Shown: piece after piece, positions 57,960 through 64,000 of the stretch
Layout of the letters: the number at the start of each line of letters is the position of its first letter
Numbering within the stretch: position 1 is the stretch's first letter
From: Lentzea nigeriaca
GTDB taxonomy: Bacteria; Actinomycetota; Actinomycetes; Mycobacteriales; Pseudonocardiaceae
DNA: 64,000 bases
Direction of reading: 5' to 3'
Assembly: GCF_016907955.1 (NCBI RefSeq)
Contig: NZ_JAFBCX010000008.1
Coordinates: forward strand, 62,001 to 126,000
Notes under the pieces: generated by a model
Databases searched by the model: none
Told to the model about the DNA's origin: nothing
The model's input: the letters and a program-made list of their open reading frames with translations, nothing else
Translations under genes and position numbers: made by a program

Positions 57960-58819
57960 GACCGCATCCCCGGCTTTCCGACGAGTCCGGCTTCGTCCAG
58001 GAACGACATGATCCGTTCCCCCGACCAGCGAATGGTCTCCTGGAACCGCGGGTTGCCGAGCGCCTGCCGACGGGCTTCGCGCACGTCCAGCCCCACCGCC
58101 GCGTACACGGCAGGGTTGATGATCGTGCGCGTGATCATCATCGACACGTACCCGATGAGCCACTTCTGGTAGGGCAGCTCGTAACTCTTCAACGAGGACA
58201 TCCCGCGCAGCAGCTCCTCACGCGCGAACCGAACGTGGCGAGCCTCCTCCAGCACGTGGATCCGGTTCACCATCCGCACGATGGGCTGGACCGACGAGTC
58301 GTTCATCGCCTCCCGCTGCAGGCGGTCGAGGATCTCCTCGGCGACCAGGATCGAGCCGTACATCGCGGGGCCGTACCCGATGGTCGGCAGCAACCTGCCC
58401 AGCCGGTGGGTGTGGCGGGTCGGCCCGTACGGCGGGCAGCCGATGCGTTCGACCAGGCGCGCGAACATCGTCGAGTGGCGGCACTCGTCGGCCACCTCGG
58501 TGAGCGCGTACTGGGCGTGCCGGGAGGTCGGGTCGGCGTTGTAGACGACCTTGACCAGCATCTGCATGAGCAGCAGCTCGAACCACAGGCCGACGGACGC
58601 GATCGACGCGAGCTCGTGCTTGGACAGCTCGATGCGCTGCTCGACCGAAAGCGACTCGTAGAGAGGGGTCCCGTAGAGCGAAATGCGCTGTTCAGGGATG
58701 TAGAAGAGCCCGTCGACCAGAGGTGCGGACCAGTCGATGTCCACCTCGGGGTCGTAGAACTTCTCCGCGGACGACTTCAGCAGCCTCTCCGCCGTCTTCT
58801 CCCGATCGGCCACCCTCAT
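57932..58819 (-). CDS. AurF-like diiron oxygenase
   Basis: A 295-residue ferritin-fold non-heme diiron protein of the AurF/PF11583 (p-aminobenzoate N-oxygenase) type. Iron-binding helices appear as ELLLMQMLV, EVADECRHSTMF (E-x-x-x-x-R-H), VAEEILDRLQRE and LEEARHVRFAREE. Such enzymes oxidise aromatic amines or related substrates, but many family members have unknown roles. The ATG at 58819 is divergent from a TetR regulator with repeated GTTAC elements between the two. Coupled downstream to an alpha/beta hydrolase gene. Confidence 0.82.
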   Translation of the reverse strand: MRVADREKTAERLLKSSAEKFYDPEVDIDWSAPLVDGLFYIPEQRISLYGTPLYESLSVEQRIELSKHELASIASVGLWFELLLMQMLVKVVYNADPTSRHAQYALTEVADECRHSTMFARLVERIGCPPYGPTRHTHRLGRLLPTIGYGPAMYGSILVAEEILDRLQREAMNDSSVQPIVRMVNRIHVLEEARHVRFAREELLRGMSSLKSYELPYQKWLIGYVSMMITRTIINPAVYAAVGLDVREARRQALGNPRFQETIRWSGERIMSFLDEAGLVGKPGMRSWRRSFLIG

Positions 58820-58840
58820 CGATTGCCCTCCCCGGTAGGT

Positions 58841-58865
58841 GTTACTTGAGGTAACGGTTACTTCT
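58841..58865. promoter_or_regulatory. Candidate TetR operator with overlapping GTTAC/GTAAC repeats
   Basis: GTTAC (58841-58845), GTAAC (58851-58855) and GTTAC (58857-58861) create two overlapping inverted repeats. GTTACTT is also repeated directly with a 16-base period. The array occupies the 61-base gap between the divergent AurF-like and TetR genes, a typical autoregulated TetR operator layout. Confidence 0.55.
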
Positions 58866-58880
58866 GGTAGCGTGCGTCAC

Positions 58881-59564
58881 ATGGCACGCACTGTCAAGGG
58901 GCCGGACGCGCGACGCGAACGCTGGAAGGGGCATCGCGAGCAGCGCAGGGCGGAGTTCGTGGAGGCCACGATCGCCGCGGTGGCCAGGAAGGGGCCGGAC
59001 GTCGGCATGGAGGACGTCGCCGCGGAGGCGGGCGTCAGCAAGCCCGTGCTCTACCGGCACTTCACCGACAAGTCCGACCTGTACCTGGCGGTGGGCCAGA
59101 AGGCCACCGAGATGCTGATGGAACGGATGGGTCCCGCGCTCGCCGCCGACGGCCCGATCCGCGACCGCATCGAACGGATCGTGGACGCGTACTTGTCCGT
59201 CATCGAGGACAACCCGAACCTCTACCGGTTCGTGGTGAAGGGGTCCTTTGTGGACCGTCCGGTCGAGAAGGACGTCGTGCAGGAGGACAAGAACCTCATC
59301 GCGAGCGCGCTCGCCCGCATCCTCGGCGACTACCTGCGCGCATTCGAGATGGACTCCGGCGGCGCCGAGCCGTGGGCGCACGCGCTCGTCGGCATGGTGC
59401 AGAACGCGGGCGACTGGTGGCTCGACCGCCAGACCATGTCCCGCGCGAACCTCAGCGACTACCTCGCCACGATCATCTGGCACGCCGTCGACGGGCTGCT
59501 GCGGTCGGCGGGCGTCCAGGCGGACCCTGCGAAGCCACTCACCCCACTCCGATTGGTGGACTGA
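58881..59564 (+). CDS. TetR family transcriptional regulator
   Basis: A 227-residue repressor with helix-turn-helix VGMEDVAAEAGVSKPVLYRH and FTDKSDLYLAVG, the canonical TetR pattern. The C-terminal domain is helical (RIVDAYLSVIEDNPNLYRFV). The ATG at 58881 (M-A-R-T-V-K-G) was preferred to an upstream frame extension from 58839 that would cover the operator. The stop overlaps the DUF4873 start (ATGA). It probably controls the divergent diiron oxygenase-hydrolase pair, with DUF4873 in the same transcript. Confidence 0.9.
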   Translation: MARTVKGPDARRERWKGHREQRRAEFVEATIAAVARKGPDVGMEDVAAEAGVSKPVLYRHFTDKSDLYLAVGQKATEMLMERMGPALAADGPIRDRIERIVDAYLSVIEDNPNLYRFVVKGSFVDRPVEKDVVQEDKNLIASALARILGDYLRAFEMDSGGAEPWAHALVGMVQNAGDWWLDRQTMSRANLSDYLATIIWHAVDGLLRSAGVQADPAKPLTPLRLVD

Positions 59565-59866
59565 TGAGCGAGCACGACGAAGAGGGTTACACCGGCGAAG
59601 CCACCCTCGTCTTCGGCACCGACGAGGTGGCGGTCGAGGTCGAACTGCGCGGCTACTTCCAGCCGATCGACGGCCGCTACCACTGGTACGGCCGGATCAA
59701 GCAGAACGACGAGGTCACGACCCGCGTCGAAGCCGGCGCCCGCACCGCACTCCTGCGCACCCCCACCGGCCAGGCCGAGGGCACCCTGACCGACCCCGAC
59801 CCGTGGGGCCGCTACCGCGTCGGCGGCATCTCGACCCCGCCCTACAAGATCACCGAACCCGCCTAG
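59564..59866 (+). CDS. DUF4873 domain-containing protein
   Basis: A 100-residue small beta-rich protein. EGYTGEATLVFGTDEVAVEV and the strongly conserved G-Y-F-Q-P-I-D-G-R-Y-H-W-Y-G-R-I segment are diagnostic of DUF4873, a domain often found alone or fused to flavin monooxygenases in actinobacteria. The function is unknown. Its ATG overlaps the TetR stop, so it is translationally coupled to that regulator. Confidence 0.8.
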   Translation: MSEHDEEGYTGEATLVFGTDEVAVEVELRGYFQPIDGRYHWYGRIKQNDEVTTRVEAGARTALLRTPTGQAEGTLTDPDPWGRYRVGGISTPPYKITEPA

Positions 59867-59868
59867 CA

Positions 59869-59923
59869 AACGATGAAAGGGAACCTTCCTCCACCAGGTG
59901 GAGGAAGGTTCCCTTTCATCGTT
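59869..59923. terminator. Very long perfect hairpin terminator
   Basis: Bases 59869-59895 and 59897-59923 are perfect reverse complements: 27-base arms around a single A, starting AACGATGAAAGGG and ending CCCTTTCATCGTT. The hairpin fills the gap between the convergent DUF4873 and DUF3107 genes and should stop transcripts from both sides. Confidence 0.8.
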
Positions 59924-59930
59924 CAAAGCT

Positions 59931-60155
59931 TCAGGCGCCGAAACCGACCTTGCGCGAGTCCTGCGGGCCGATCTCCACGTACGCGACGCGGCCGGCGGGC
60001 ACGACGAACCGCCCACCCTTGGCGTCCACCAGCGTCAGCACGGCGGACTTGCCGGACACCGCGTCGGCGACCTGCGCCTCGACCTCAGCCGGGGTCAGAT
60101 CACTGGTCACAGTGAGTTCCCGCGGGCTGTCCGCGACGCCGATCCTGATCTCCAC
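59931..60155 (-). CDS. DUF3107 domain-containing protein
   Basis: A 74-residue actinobacterial protein equivalent to Rv3208A (TB9.4). The start at GTG 60155 gives M-E-I-R-I-G-V-A-D-S-P-R-E-L, the usual family opening, and is served by CGGAGG five bases upstream. A TTG start at 60173 is therefore rejected. The rest (LTPAEVEAQVADAV and RVAYVEIG) fits the family's compact alpha/beta fold. The biochemical role is unknown. Confidence 0.85.
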   Translation of the reverse strand: MEIRIGVADSPRELTVTSDLTPAEVEAQVADAVSGKSAVLTLVDAKGGRFVVPAGRVAYVEIGPQDSRKVGFGA

Positions 60156-60198
60156 GCTGACCTCCGTGCTCAAAGAGAAAATCTGAGAGCGAGCCTAC

Positions 60199-60840
60199 CT
60201 AGCCGAGGCCCAGCTGCGTCATGCGCCGCGCGTGCGACTGCTGGAGCCGGCGGAACAACTGACCGATCCCGGCGAGGTCGCCAGAGCCCCGCACGATCAG
60301 CTCCGACAGGCCGTCCCGCTCCGCCACCACGTACTGGGCCTGCGTCAACGCCTCGCCGAGCAGCCGGCGGCCCCACAGCGCGAGCCGGTCGCGGACCCGC
60401 GGATCCGACTCCACGGCGGCCAGGACTTCGCGCTCAGCGAACGCCGAGTGACCCGTGTCGGCGAGCACGGCGAGCACCAGCTCGCGGGTGGGCTCGTCGA
60501 GCCACTCCGCGACCTCGCGGTAGAAGTCGGCGGCGAGGCCGTCGCCCACGTAGGCCTTCACCAGCGACTCGAGCCACGACTTCGGGCTGGTCGACTCGTG
60601 GAACGCGTCGAAGCCCTTCACGAACGGCGCCATCGCGTCCTCGACGGCGACACCCTCCGCGGCCAGGTACTTCTGCAACAGCGTGAAGTGACCGATCTCC
60701 GCGGCGGCCATCTGCGCCAACGCCGCGCGTCCCGCCAATGTCGGCGCCGAGCGCGAGTCCTCCGTCATCCGGTCGAAGGCCGAGAGCTCGCCATATGCGA
60801 GCGCACCGAGAAGATCGACAACACCCTCCGCAACACCCAT
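60199..60840 (-). CDS. Ferritin-like fold protein (Rv3210c-like)
   Basis: A 213-residue helical protein with the ferritin-like/MiaE-like fold. Possible metal-binding helices include [49 protein letters not shown] and [14 protein letters not shown]. The E-I-G-H and D-T-G-H-S pairs could supply diiron ligands, but activity is unproven. Its place between DUF3107 and the DEAD-box helicase matches Rv3210c. The ATG at 60840 is divergent from rhlE. Confidence 0.8.
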   Translation of the reverse strand: MGVAEGVVDLLGALAYGELSAFDRMTEDSRSAPTLAGRAALAQMAAAEIGHFTLLQKYLAAEGVAVEDAMAPFVKGFDAFHESTSPKSWLESLVKAYVGDGLAADFYREVAEWLDEPTRELVLAVLADTGHSAFAEREVLAAVESDPRVRDRLALWGRRLLGEALTQAQYVVAERDGLSELIVRGSGDLAGIGQLFRRLQQSHARRMTQLGLG

Positions 60841-60877
60841 GAAAACGAACTCTAGTGGTCAACGGGGTCTCGCCAGG

Positions 60878-60883
60878 TAGAAT
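60878..60883 (+). promoter_or_regulatory. Probable -10 box of the rhlE promoter
   Basis: TAGAAT at 60878-60883 fits the actinobacterial TANNAT -10 consensus. TGGTCA lies 16 bases upstream as a weak -35. This would give a transcript start near 60890 and a structured leader of about 160 bases before the chosen rhlE start. Confidence 0.45.
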
Positions 60884-60944
60884 GGGCCTGAGACGCCCGG
60901 CGTGACGAGTGTGACGAACCGCCGTGTCCCATGAATTTGGGCAG

Positions 60945-61035
60945 GCGCACGAATGGTGCGCGTACACCTTTCCCGCAGCTGATTCTCAAGCGCGGTCGAG
61001 AGGCCCGGCCAGGGCTCGTACGCGCTTGGTACGAG
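60945..61035 (+). promoter_or_regulatory. Structured 5' leader of the DEAD-box helicase gene
   Basis: Two perfect hairpins are seen: GCGCAC (60945-60950) with GTGCGC (60956-60961), and CTCGTAC (61015-61021) with GTACGAG (61029-61035). The second ends at the GAGAGG ribosome site (61035-61040). Such a leader could make helicase synthesis depend on RNA unwinding or temperature. That is an inference. Confidence 0.4.
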
Positions 61036-61049
61036 AGAGGCTGATCACC

Positions 61050-62654
61050 CTGACCGCTGAAGTAGAAGCACATCTGGACCCGGTAGCGCTGGAGCACAGC
61101 GAGGCCGGCGTTCCCGAAGAAGACACGTCGCACCCGCTGCAGGCCAACGCCCCGGTGCGCACCGACTCCCCCACGTTCGCCGAGCTGGGAGTCCGCAACG
61201 AGATCGTCAAGGCGCTCGGCGAAGCGGGCATCGAACGCGCGTTCGCCATCCAGGAGCTGACGCTCCCCATCGCTCTCGCCGGTGACGACGTCATCGGCCA
61301 GGCGCGCACCGGCACCGGCAAGACCCTCGGGTTCGGCGTGCCGCTGCTGCACCGCCTCGACACGCCCGGCGACGGCACCCCGCAGGCACTTGTGGTCGTC
61401 CCCACCCGTGAGCTGTGTCTCCAGGTAACCCACGACCTCACCGACGCGTCGAAGCACCTCGGTGTGAAGGTCGCCGCCATCTACGGCGGCATCCCCTACG
61501 AGCGGCAGATCGCGCAGCTGCGCAAGGGCGTCGACGTCGTGATCGGCACGCCCGGCCGCCTGCTCGACCTGGCCGAACAGCGCCACCTGGTGCTCGGCAA
61601 GGTCCGCATGCTGGTGCTCGACGAGGCCGACGAGATGCTCGACCTGGGCTTCCTGCCCGACATCGAGCGCATCCTCACGATGGTCCCCGACCAGCGGCAG
61701 ACCATGCTGTTCTCCGCGACCATGCCGGGCCCGATCATCACGCTGGCCCGCACGTTCCTGAAGCAGCCGACGCACATCCGCGCCGAGGAGAACGACGCCG
61801 GCGCCACGCACGAGCGCACCAAGCAGTTCGTCTACCGGGCGCACTCGCTCGACAAGCCGGAGATGCTGGCCCGCGTGCTGCAGGCGCGTGACCGCGGCCT
61901 GTCGATGATCTTCGCGCGCACCAAGCGGACCGCGCAGAAGGTCGCGGACGACCTGACCGAACGCGGGTTCGCCGCGGCCGCCGTGCACGGTGACCTGGGC
62001 CAGGGCGCGCGGGAGAAGGCGCTGCGGGCGTTCCGCAACGGCAAGGTCGACGTGCTGGTCGCCACGGACGTGGCGGCGCGCGGCATCGACATCGACGACG
62101 TGACGCACGTCATCAACTACCAGTGCCCCGAGGACGAGAAGACCTACGTGCACCGCATCGGCCGCACGGGCCGTGCCGGGCGCGAGGGTGTCGCCGTCAC
62201 GTTCGTCGACTGGGACGAGACGACGCGCTGGAAGTCCGTCAACGAGCTGCTCAACCTGGGCATCGACGAGCCCGTGGAGACCTACTCCACCTCCGATCAC
62301 CTGTTCGAGGACCTGGGCATCCCGTCCGGTTCCACGGGCAGGCTGCCGCTCAGCCACCGCACCCGCGCCGGTCTGGACGCCGAGGAGGAGGAGAAGCTCG
62401 ACAACGGCAAGCGCAAGCGTCGTCGTCGCGGCGGCTCCAAGAGTGGCGCGGACCAGGCCGCACCCGAGGCGAGCGAGGAGACCAGGCCGAAGCGCACCCG
62501 CAGCCGTACGCGCAGCCGCGCCGGTGTGCCGGTGGAGGGCCAGCAGGCGGAACCGACTGCTCCGGAAGCGGCCGACAAGCCCGCGTCGGACAAGCCGCGC
62601 AGGCGTCGTCGTCGCCGTTCCTCTGCCGAACAGGCCGCTCCTTCGGCAGACTGA
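61050..62654 (+). CDS. rhlE: DEAD-box RNA helicase RhlE-like
   Basis: About 534 residues. ATP-dependent RNA helicase with Q motif (F-A-I-Q), ARTGTGKT (I), PTREL (Ia), TPGRL (Ib), VLDEADEML (II), SATMP (III), VATDVAARGIDID (V) and HRIGRTGRAG (VI). The C-terminal tail from about 450 is very basic (KRKRRRRGG, RRRRRRRSS) and probably binds RNA. The start is uncertain: no ATG is available, and the frame is open from a GTG at 60924. CTG 61050 (L-T-A-E-V-E-A-H-L-D) is nine bases after GAGAGG and begins at the first family-like residues. A TTG at 61026 lies inside a hairpin loop. It corresponds to Rv3211. Confidence 0.9.
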   Translation: MTAEVEAHLDPVALEHSEAGVPEEDTSHPLQANAPVRTDSPTFAELGVRNEIVKALGEAGIERAFAIQELTLPIALAGDDVIGQARTGTGKTLGFGVPLLHRLDTPGDGTPQALVVVPTRELCLQVTHDLTDASKHLGVKVAAIYGGIPYERQIAQLRKGVDVVIGTPGRLLDLAEQRHLVLGKVRMLVLDEADEMLDLGFLPDIERILTMVPDQRQTMLFSATMPGPIITLARTFLKQPTHIRAEENDAGATHERTKQFVYRAHSLDKPEMLARVLQARDRGLSMIFARTKRTAQKVADDLTERGFAAAAVHGDLGQGAREKALRAFRNGKVDVLVATDVAARGIDIDDVTHVINYQCPEDEKTYVHRIGRTGRAGREGVAVTFVDWDETTRWKSVNELLNLGIDEPVETYSTSDHLFEDLGIPSGSTGRLPLSHRTRAGLDAEEEEKLDNGKRKRRRRGGSKSGADQAAPEASEETRPKRTRSRTRSRAGVPVEGQQAEPTAPEAADKPASDKPRRRRRRRSSAEQAAPSAD

Positions 62655-62658
62655 TCAC

Positions 62659-64000
62659 ATGTCGTCCCCCGGTTCCGACGTCACCGACATCGAGGACGTC
62701 CTCGACGAGCCCGCGCACCAGCCGGAAACTGAGCCCGAGCTCGTCGGGAAACGTCCGCCCGCCCGGTCGTGGCGCACCCGCGCCGACTTCGTCGCGGTCG
62801 CGCTGATCGCCGTGGTCTCGGTCGTCGCGGCAGTGCTGACCTGGGCGTTCAGCGATGCGCGTGGCACCACGTCGATCACGGGGCCTTCGTCGTGGGAGCC
62901 GCTGCCCGAGGCCGCGGCGCTGCCACCGACGCTCGCCGAGGTGTGGCGCGCGAAGAGCGGCGCCACGCAGTGGCCAGTCGTCGTGCAGACCCCGTCGAAG
63001 GACACGGGCGAGGAGAAGCCGTCGACCGTCGTCACCGGCGACGGCGGCGAGGTCAACGGCCGCGACCCGCTGAGCGGTGACGTGCGGTGGACCTACAAGC
63101 GCGACCTGCCGCTGTGCACGGTGAGCACGGCGTGGGCCCGCGCGATGGCCCTGTACTCCAAAGGCACCAACTGCTCCGAGCTCACCTCGCTCGACGGCGT
63201 CACCGGTGAGCGGCGGGCGCAGCGCAACGGAGACGCGGAACCGGGCACGGCCCTGCTCAACGAGGGCTCGCACCTGATCACCACCGGGTCGAAGTACGTG
63301 GAGGTCTACCGCCGCGACGACCTGGTGAAGTCGCTCGAGTACGGCAGCCTGCGCGCGATCGTGAACCCGAACAAGCAGCCGCGGGTCGGCTGCACGTACG
63401 GCTCGGTGACCGTGACGTCCGGCAGGTTCGCGATGATCGAGCGCTGCCCGGACGACGGCACCGACCGGGTGTCGGTGCTCAAGCCGAACCCCGACAAGTC
63501 CGACGAGCCGAAGGTGTTCGCGAGTGTCCTGGCCGGCGGCAAGAACGCGCAGGTCGTGGCGGTGACGGAGAAGCTCGTCGCGGTGGCGATGCCGAACCCG
63601 AGCCGCCTCGTCGTGTTCGACGCCGAGACCGGCAACCAGATCACCGAGACCCCGATCGACGTGCCGGCGGTGGACTTCACCGACCCGCCGAACCACGTGA
63701 CCCGCGTGTTCGCCACCAAGACGAACGTCTTCTGGTTCACCGGTTCCAGGACGATGGCCCTCTCGCACGACACGCTCACTCCACTGTGGACGGCGGAGGG
63801 CACGGTCGGTGCCGGCACGACGCTCGCGGGCCGCGCGATCATCCCGGTGAAGGACGGCCTGAAGGTGTTCGAGCAGGCCACGGGCGAGGTCGTGGGCACG
63901 ATCCGGGTGAACCGCGACGGTTACACCGGCCCTGTGCAACTCGCCACAGCCGGTCCCGTCGTGCTCGAGCAGCGTGGCGAAACCCTGGTCGCGCTGCGAT
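62659..64000 (+). CDS. Membrane-anchored PQQ-like beta-propeller protein (Rv3212-like), 3' truncated by window edge
   Basis: The first 447 codons of a gene running off the window end with no stop. An acidic cytoplasmic N-terminus (M-S-S-P-G-S-D-V-T-D-I-E-D-V) leads to one transmembrane helix (FVAVALIAVVSVVAAVLTWA, about 46-65). An external domain follows with repeated propeller-blade patterns (DPLSGDVRWTYK, SLDGVTGERRAQ, VFDAETGNQITE, VFEQATGEVVGT). Cysteines (LCTVS, NCSEL, GCTYG, ERCPDD) suggest two disulfides. It lies 4 bases after rhlE and matches Rv3212, which supports the call. The function is unknown. Confidence 0.8.
   Translation, partial: MSSPGSDVTDIEDVLDEPAHQPETEPELVGKRPPARSWRTRADFVAVALIAVVSVVAAVLTWAFSDARGTTSITGPSSWEPLPEAAALPPTLAEVWRAKSGATQWPVVVQTPSKDTGEEKPSTVVTGDGGEVNGRDPLSGDVRWTYKRDLPLCTVSTAWARAMALYSKGTNCSELTSLDGVTGERRAQRNGDAEPGTALLNEGSHLITTGSKYVEVYRRDDLVKSLEYGSLRAIVNPNKQPRVGCTYGSVTVTSGRFAMIERCPDDGTDRVSVLKPNPDKSDEPKVFASVLAGGKNAQVVAVTEKLVAVAMPNPSRLVVFDAETGNQITETPIDVPAVDFTDPPNHVTRVFATKTNVFWFTGSRTMALSHDTLTPLWTAEGTVGAGTTLAGRAIIPVKDGLKVFEQATGEVVGTIRVNRDGYTGPVQLATAGPVVLEQRGETLVALR

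Noticed and set aside
1-64000. Search for CRISPR arrays, tRNA or rRNA genes, transposases and phage integration sites
   Set aside because: No regularly spaced repeats, no cloverleaf-like T-loop sequence and no integrase or transposase motif was recognised. This was done by eye and does not replace a dedicated scan.

Overview
The window is high-GC actinobacterial DNA, most likely from the family Pseudonocardiaceae (Lentzea/Saccharothrix/Actinosynnema type). GTG starts, 4-bp GTGA/ATGA overlaps and G/C-ending codons are frequent. Families such as AdnAB, MoeZ, DUF3107, DUF3152, DUF4873, TIGR02569 and NnaR also point there. Recalled from memory, the order nudC, K+ channel, adnB, adnA, ATL, TIGR02569, moeZ, DUF3152, TetR, DUF3107, ferritin-like, rhlE, beta-propeller follows Mycobacterium tuberculosis Rv3199c to Rv3212. 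The window therefore looks like a conserved core backbone with accessory blocks inserted. No rRNA, tRNA, CRISPR array, transposase or phage gene was seen, and no gene-free stretch exceeds 300 bases.

Bases 1-4646 hold the end of a type II Wadjet (Jet) plasmid-defence operon: jetC, cut by the window edge, and a jetD whose Toprim acidic residues look degenerate. A MarR regulator then faces a flavin monooxygenase plus an NmrA-like protein (4.6-7.1 kb). From 7.2 to 19.7 kb comes a proteolysis-rich stretch: nudC with an active/inactive M16 peptidase pair, a DUF2207 membrane protein and three tandem membrane-anchored zinc metallopeptidases. A two-component system with a DUF5666 secreted protein and a small membrane protein follows. 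From 19.8 to 30 kb are a K+ channel, an M20 peptidase, a DoxX-like protein, an unknown protein and the AdnAB helicase-nuclease. A secreted GH18 chitinase with a DasR-like promoter follows.

The most striking feature is at 31.2-42.2 kb: two abutting copies of a 5.5-kb four-gene cassette. Each has a GGDEF/EAL protein and a DUF574-type SAM methyltransferase on the minus strand, divergent from a cytochrome P450 and a secreted alpha/beta hydrolase on the plus strand. Proteins and intergenic promoter elements are both conserved between copies, although the copies have diverged considerably.

An ATL repair protein follows. Then comes a complete nitrate-assimilation cluster on the minus strand (42.6-52.1 kb): nasA, a flavoprotein electron donor, narK, nirB, nirD, the HemD-like regulator nnaR and a CbiX-type chelatase for siroheme. 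The flavoprotein gene carries an in-frame palindromic repeat. The last part (52.1-64 kb) returns to core genes: TIGR02569, moeZ, DUF3152, hydrolases, an AurF-like diiron oxygenase, two TetR regulators, DUF4873, DUF3107, a ferritin-like protein and the DEAD-box helicase rhlE. A membrane-anchored beta-propeller protein runs off the end. Several convergent gene pairs are separated by long perfect hairpins that probably act as bidirectional terminators.
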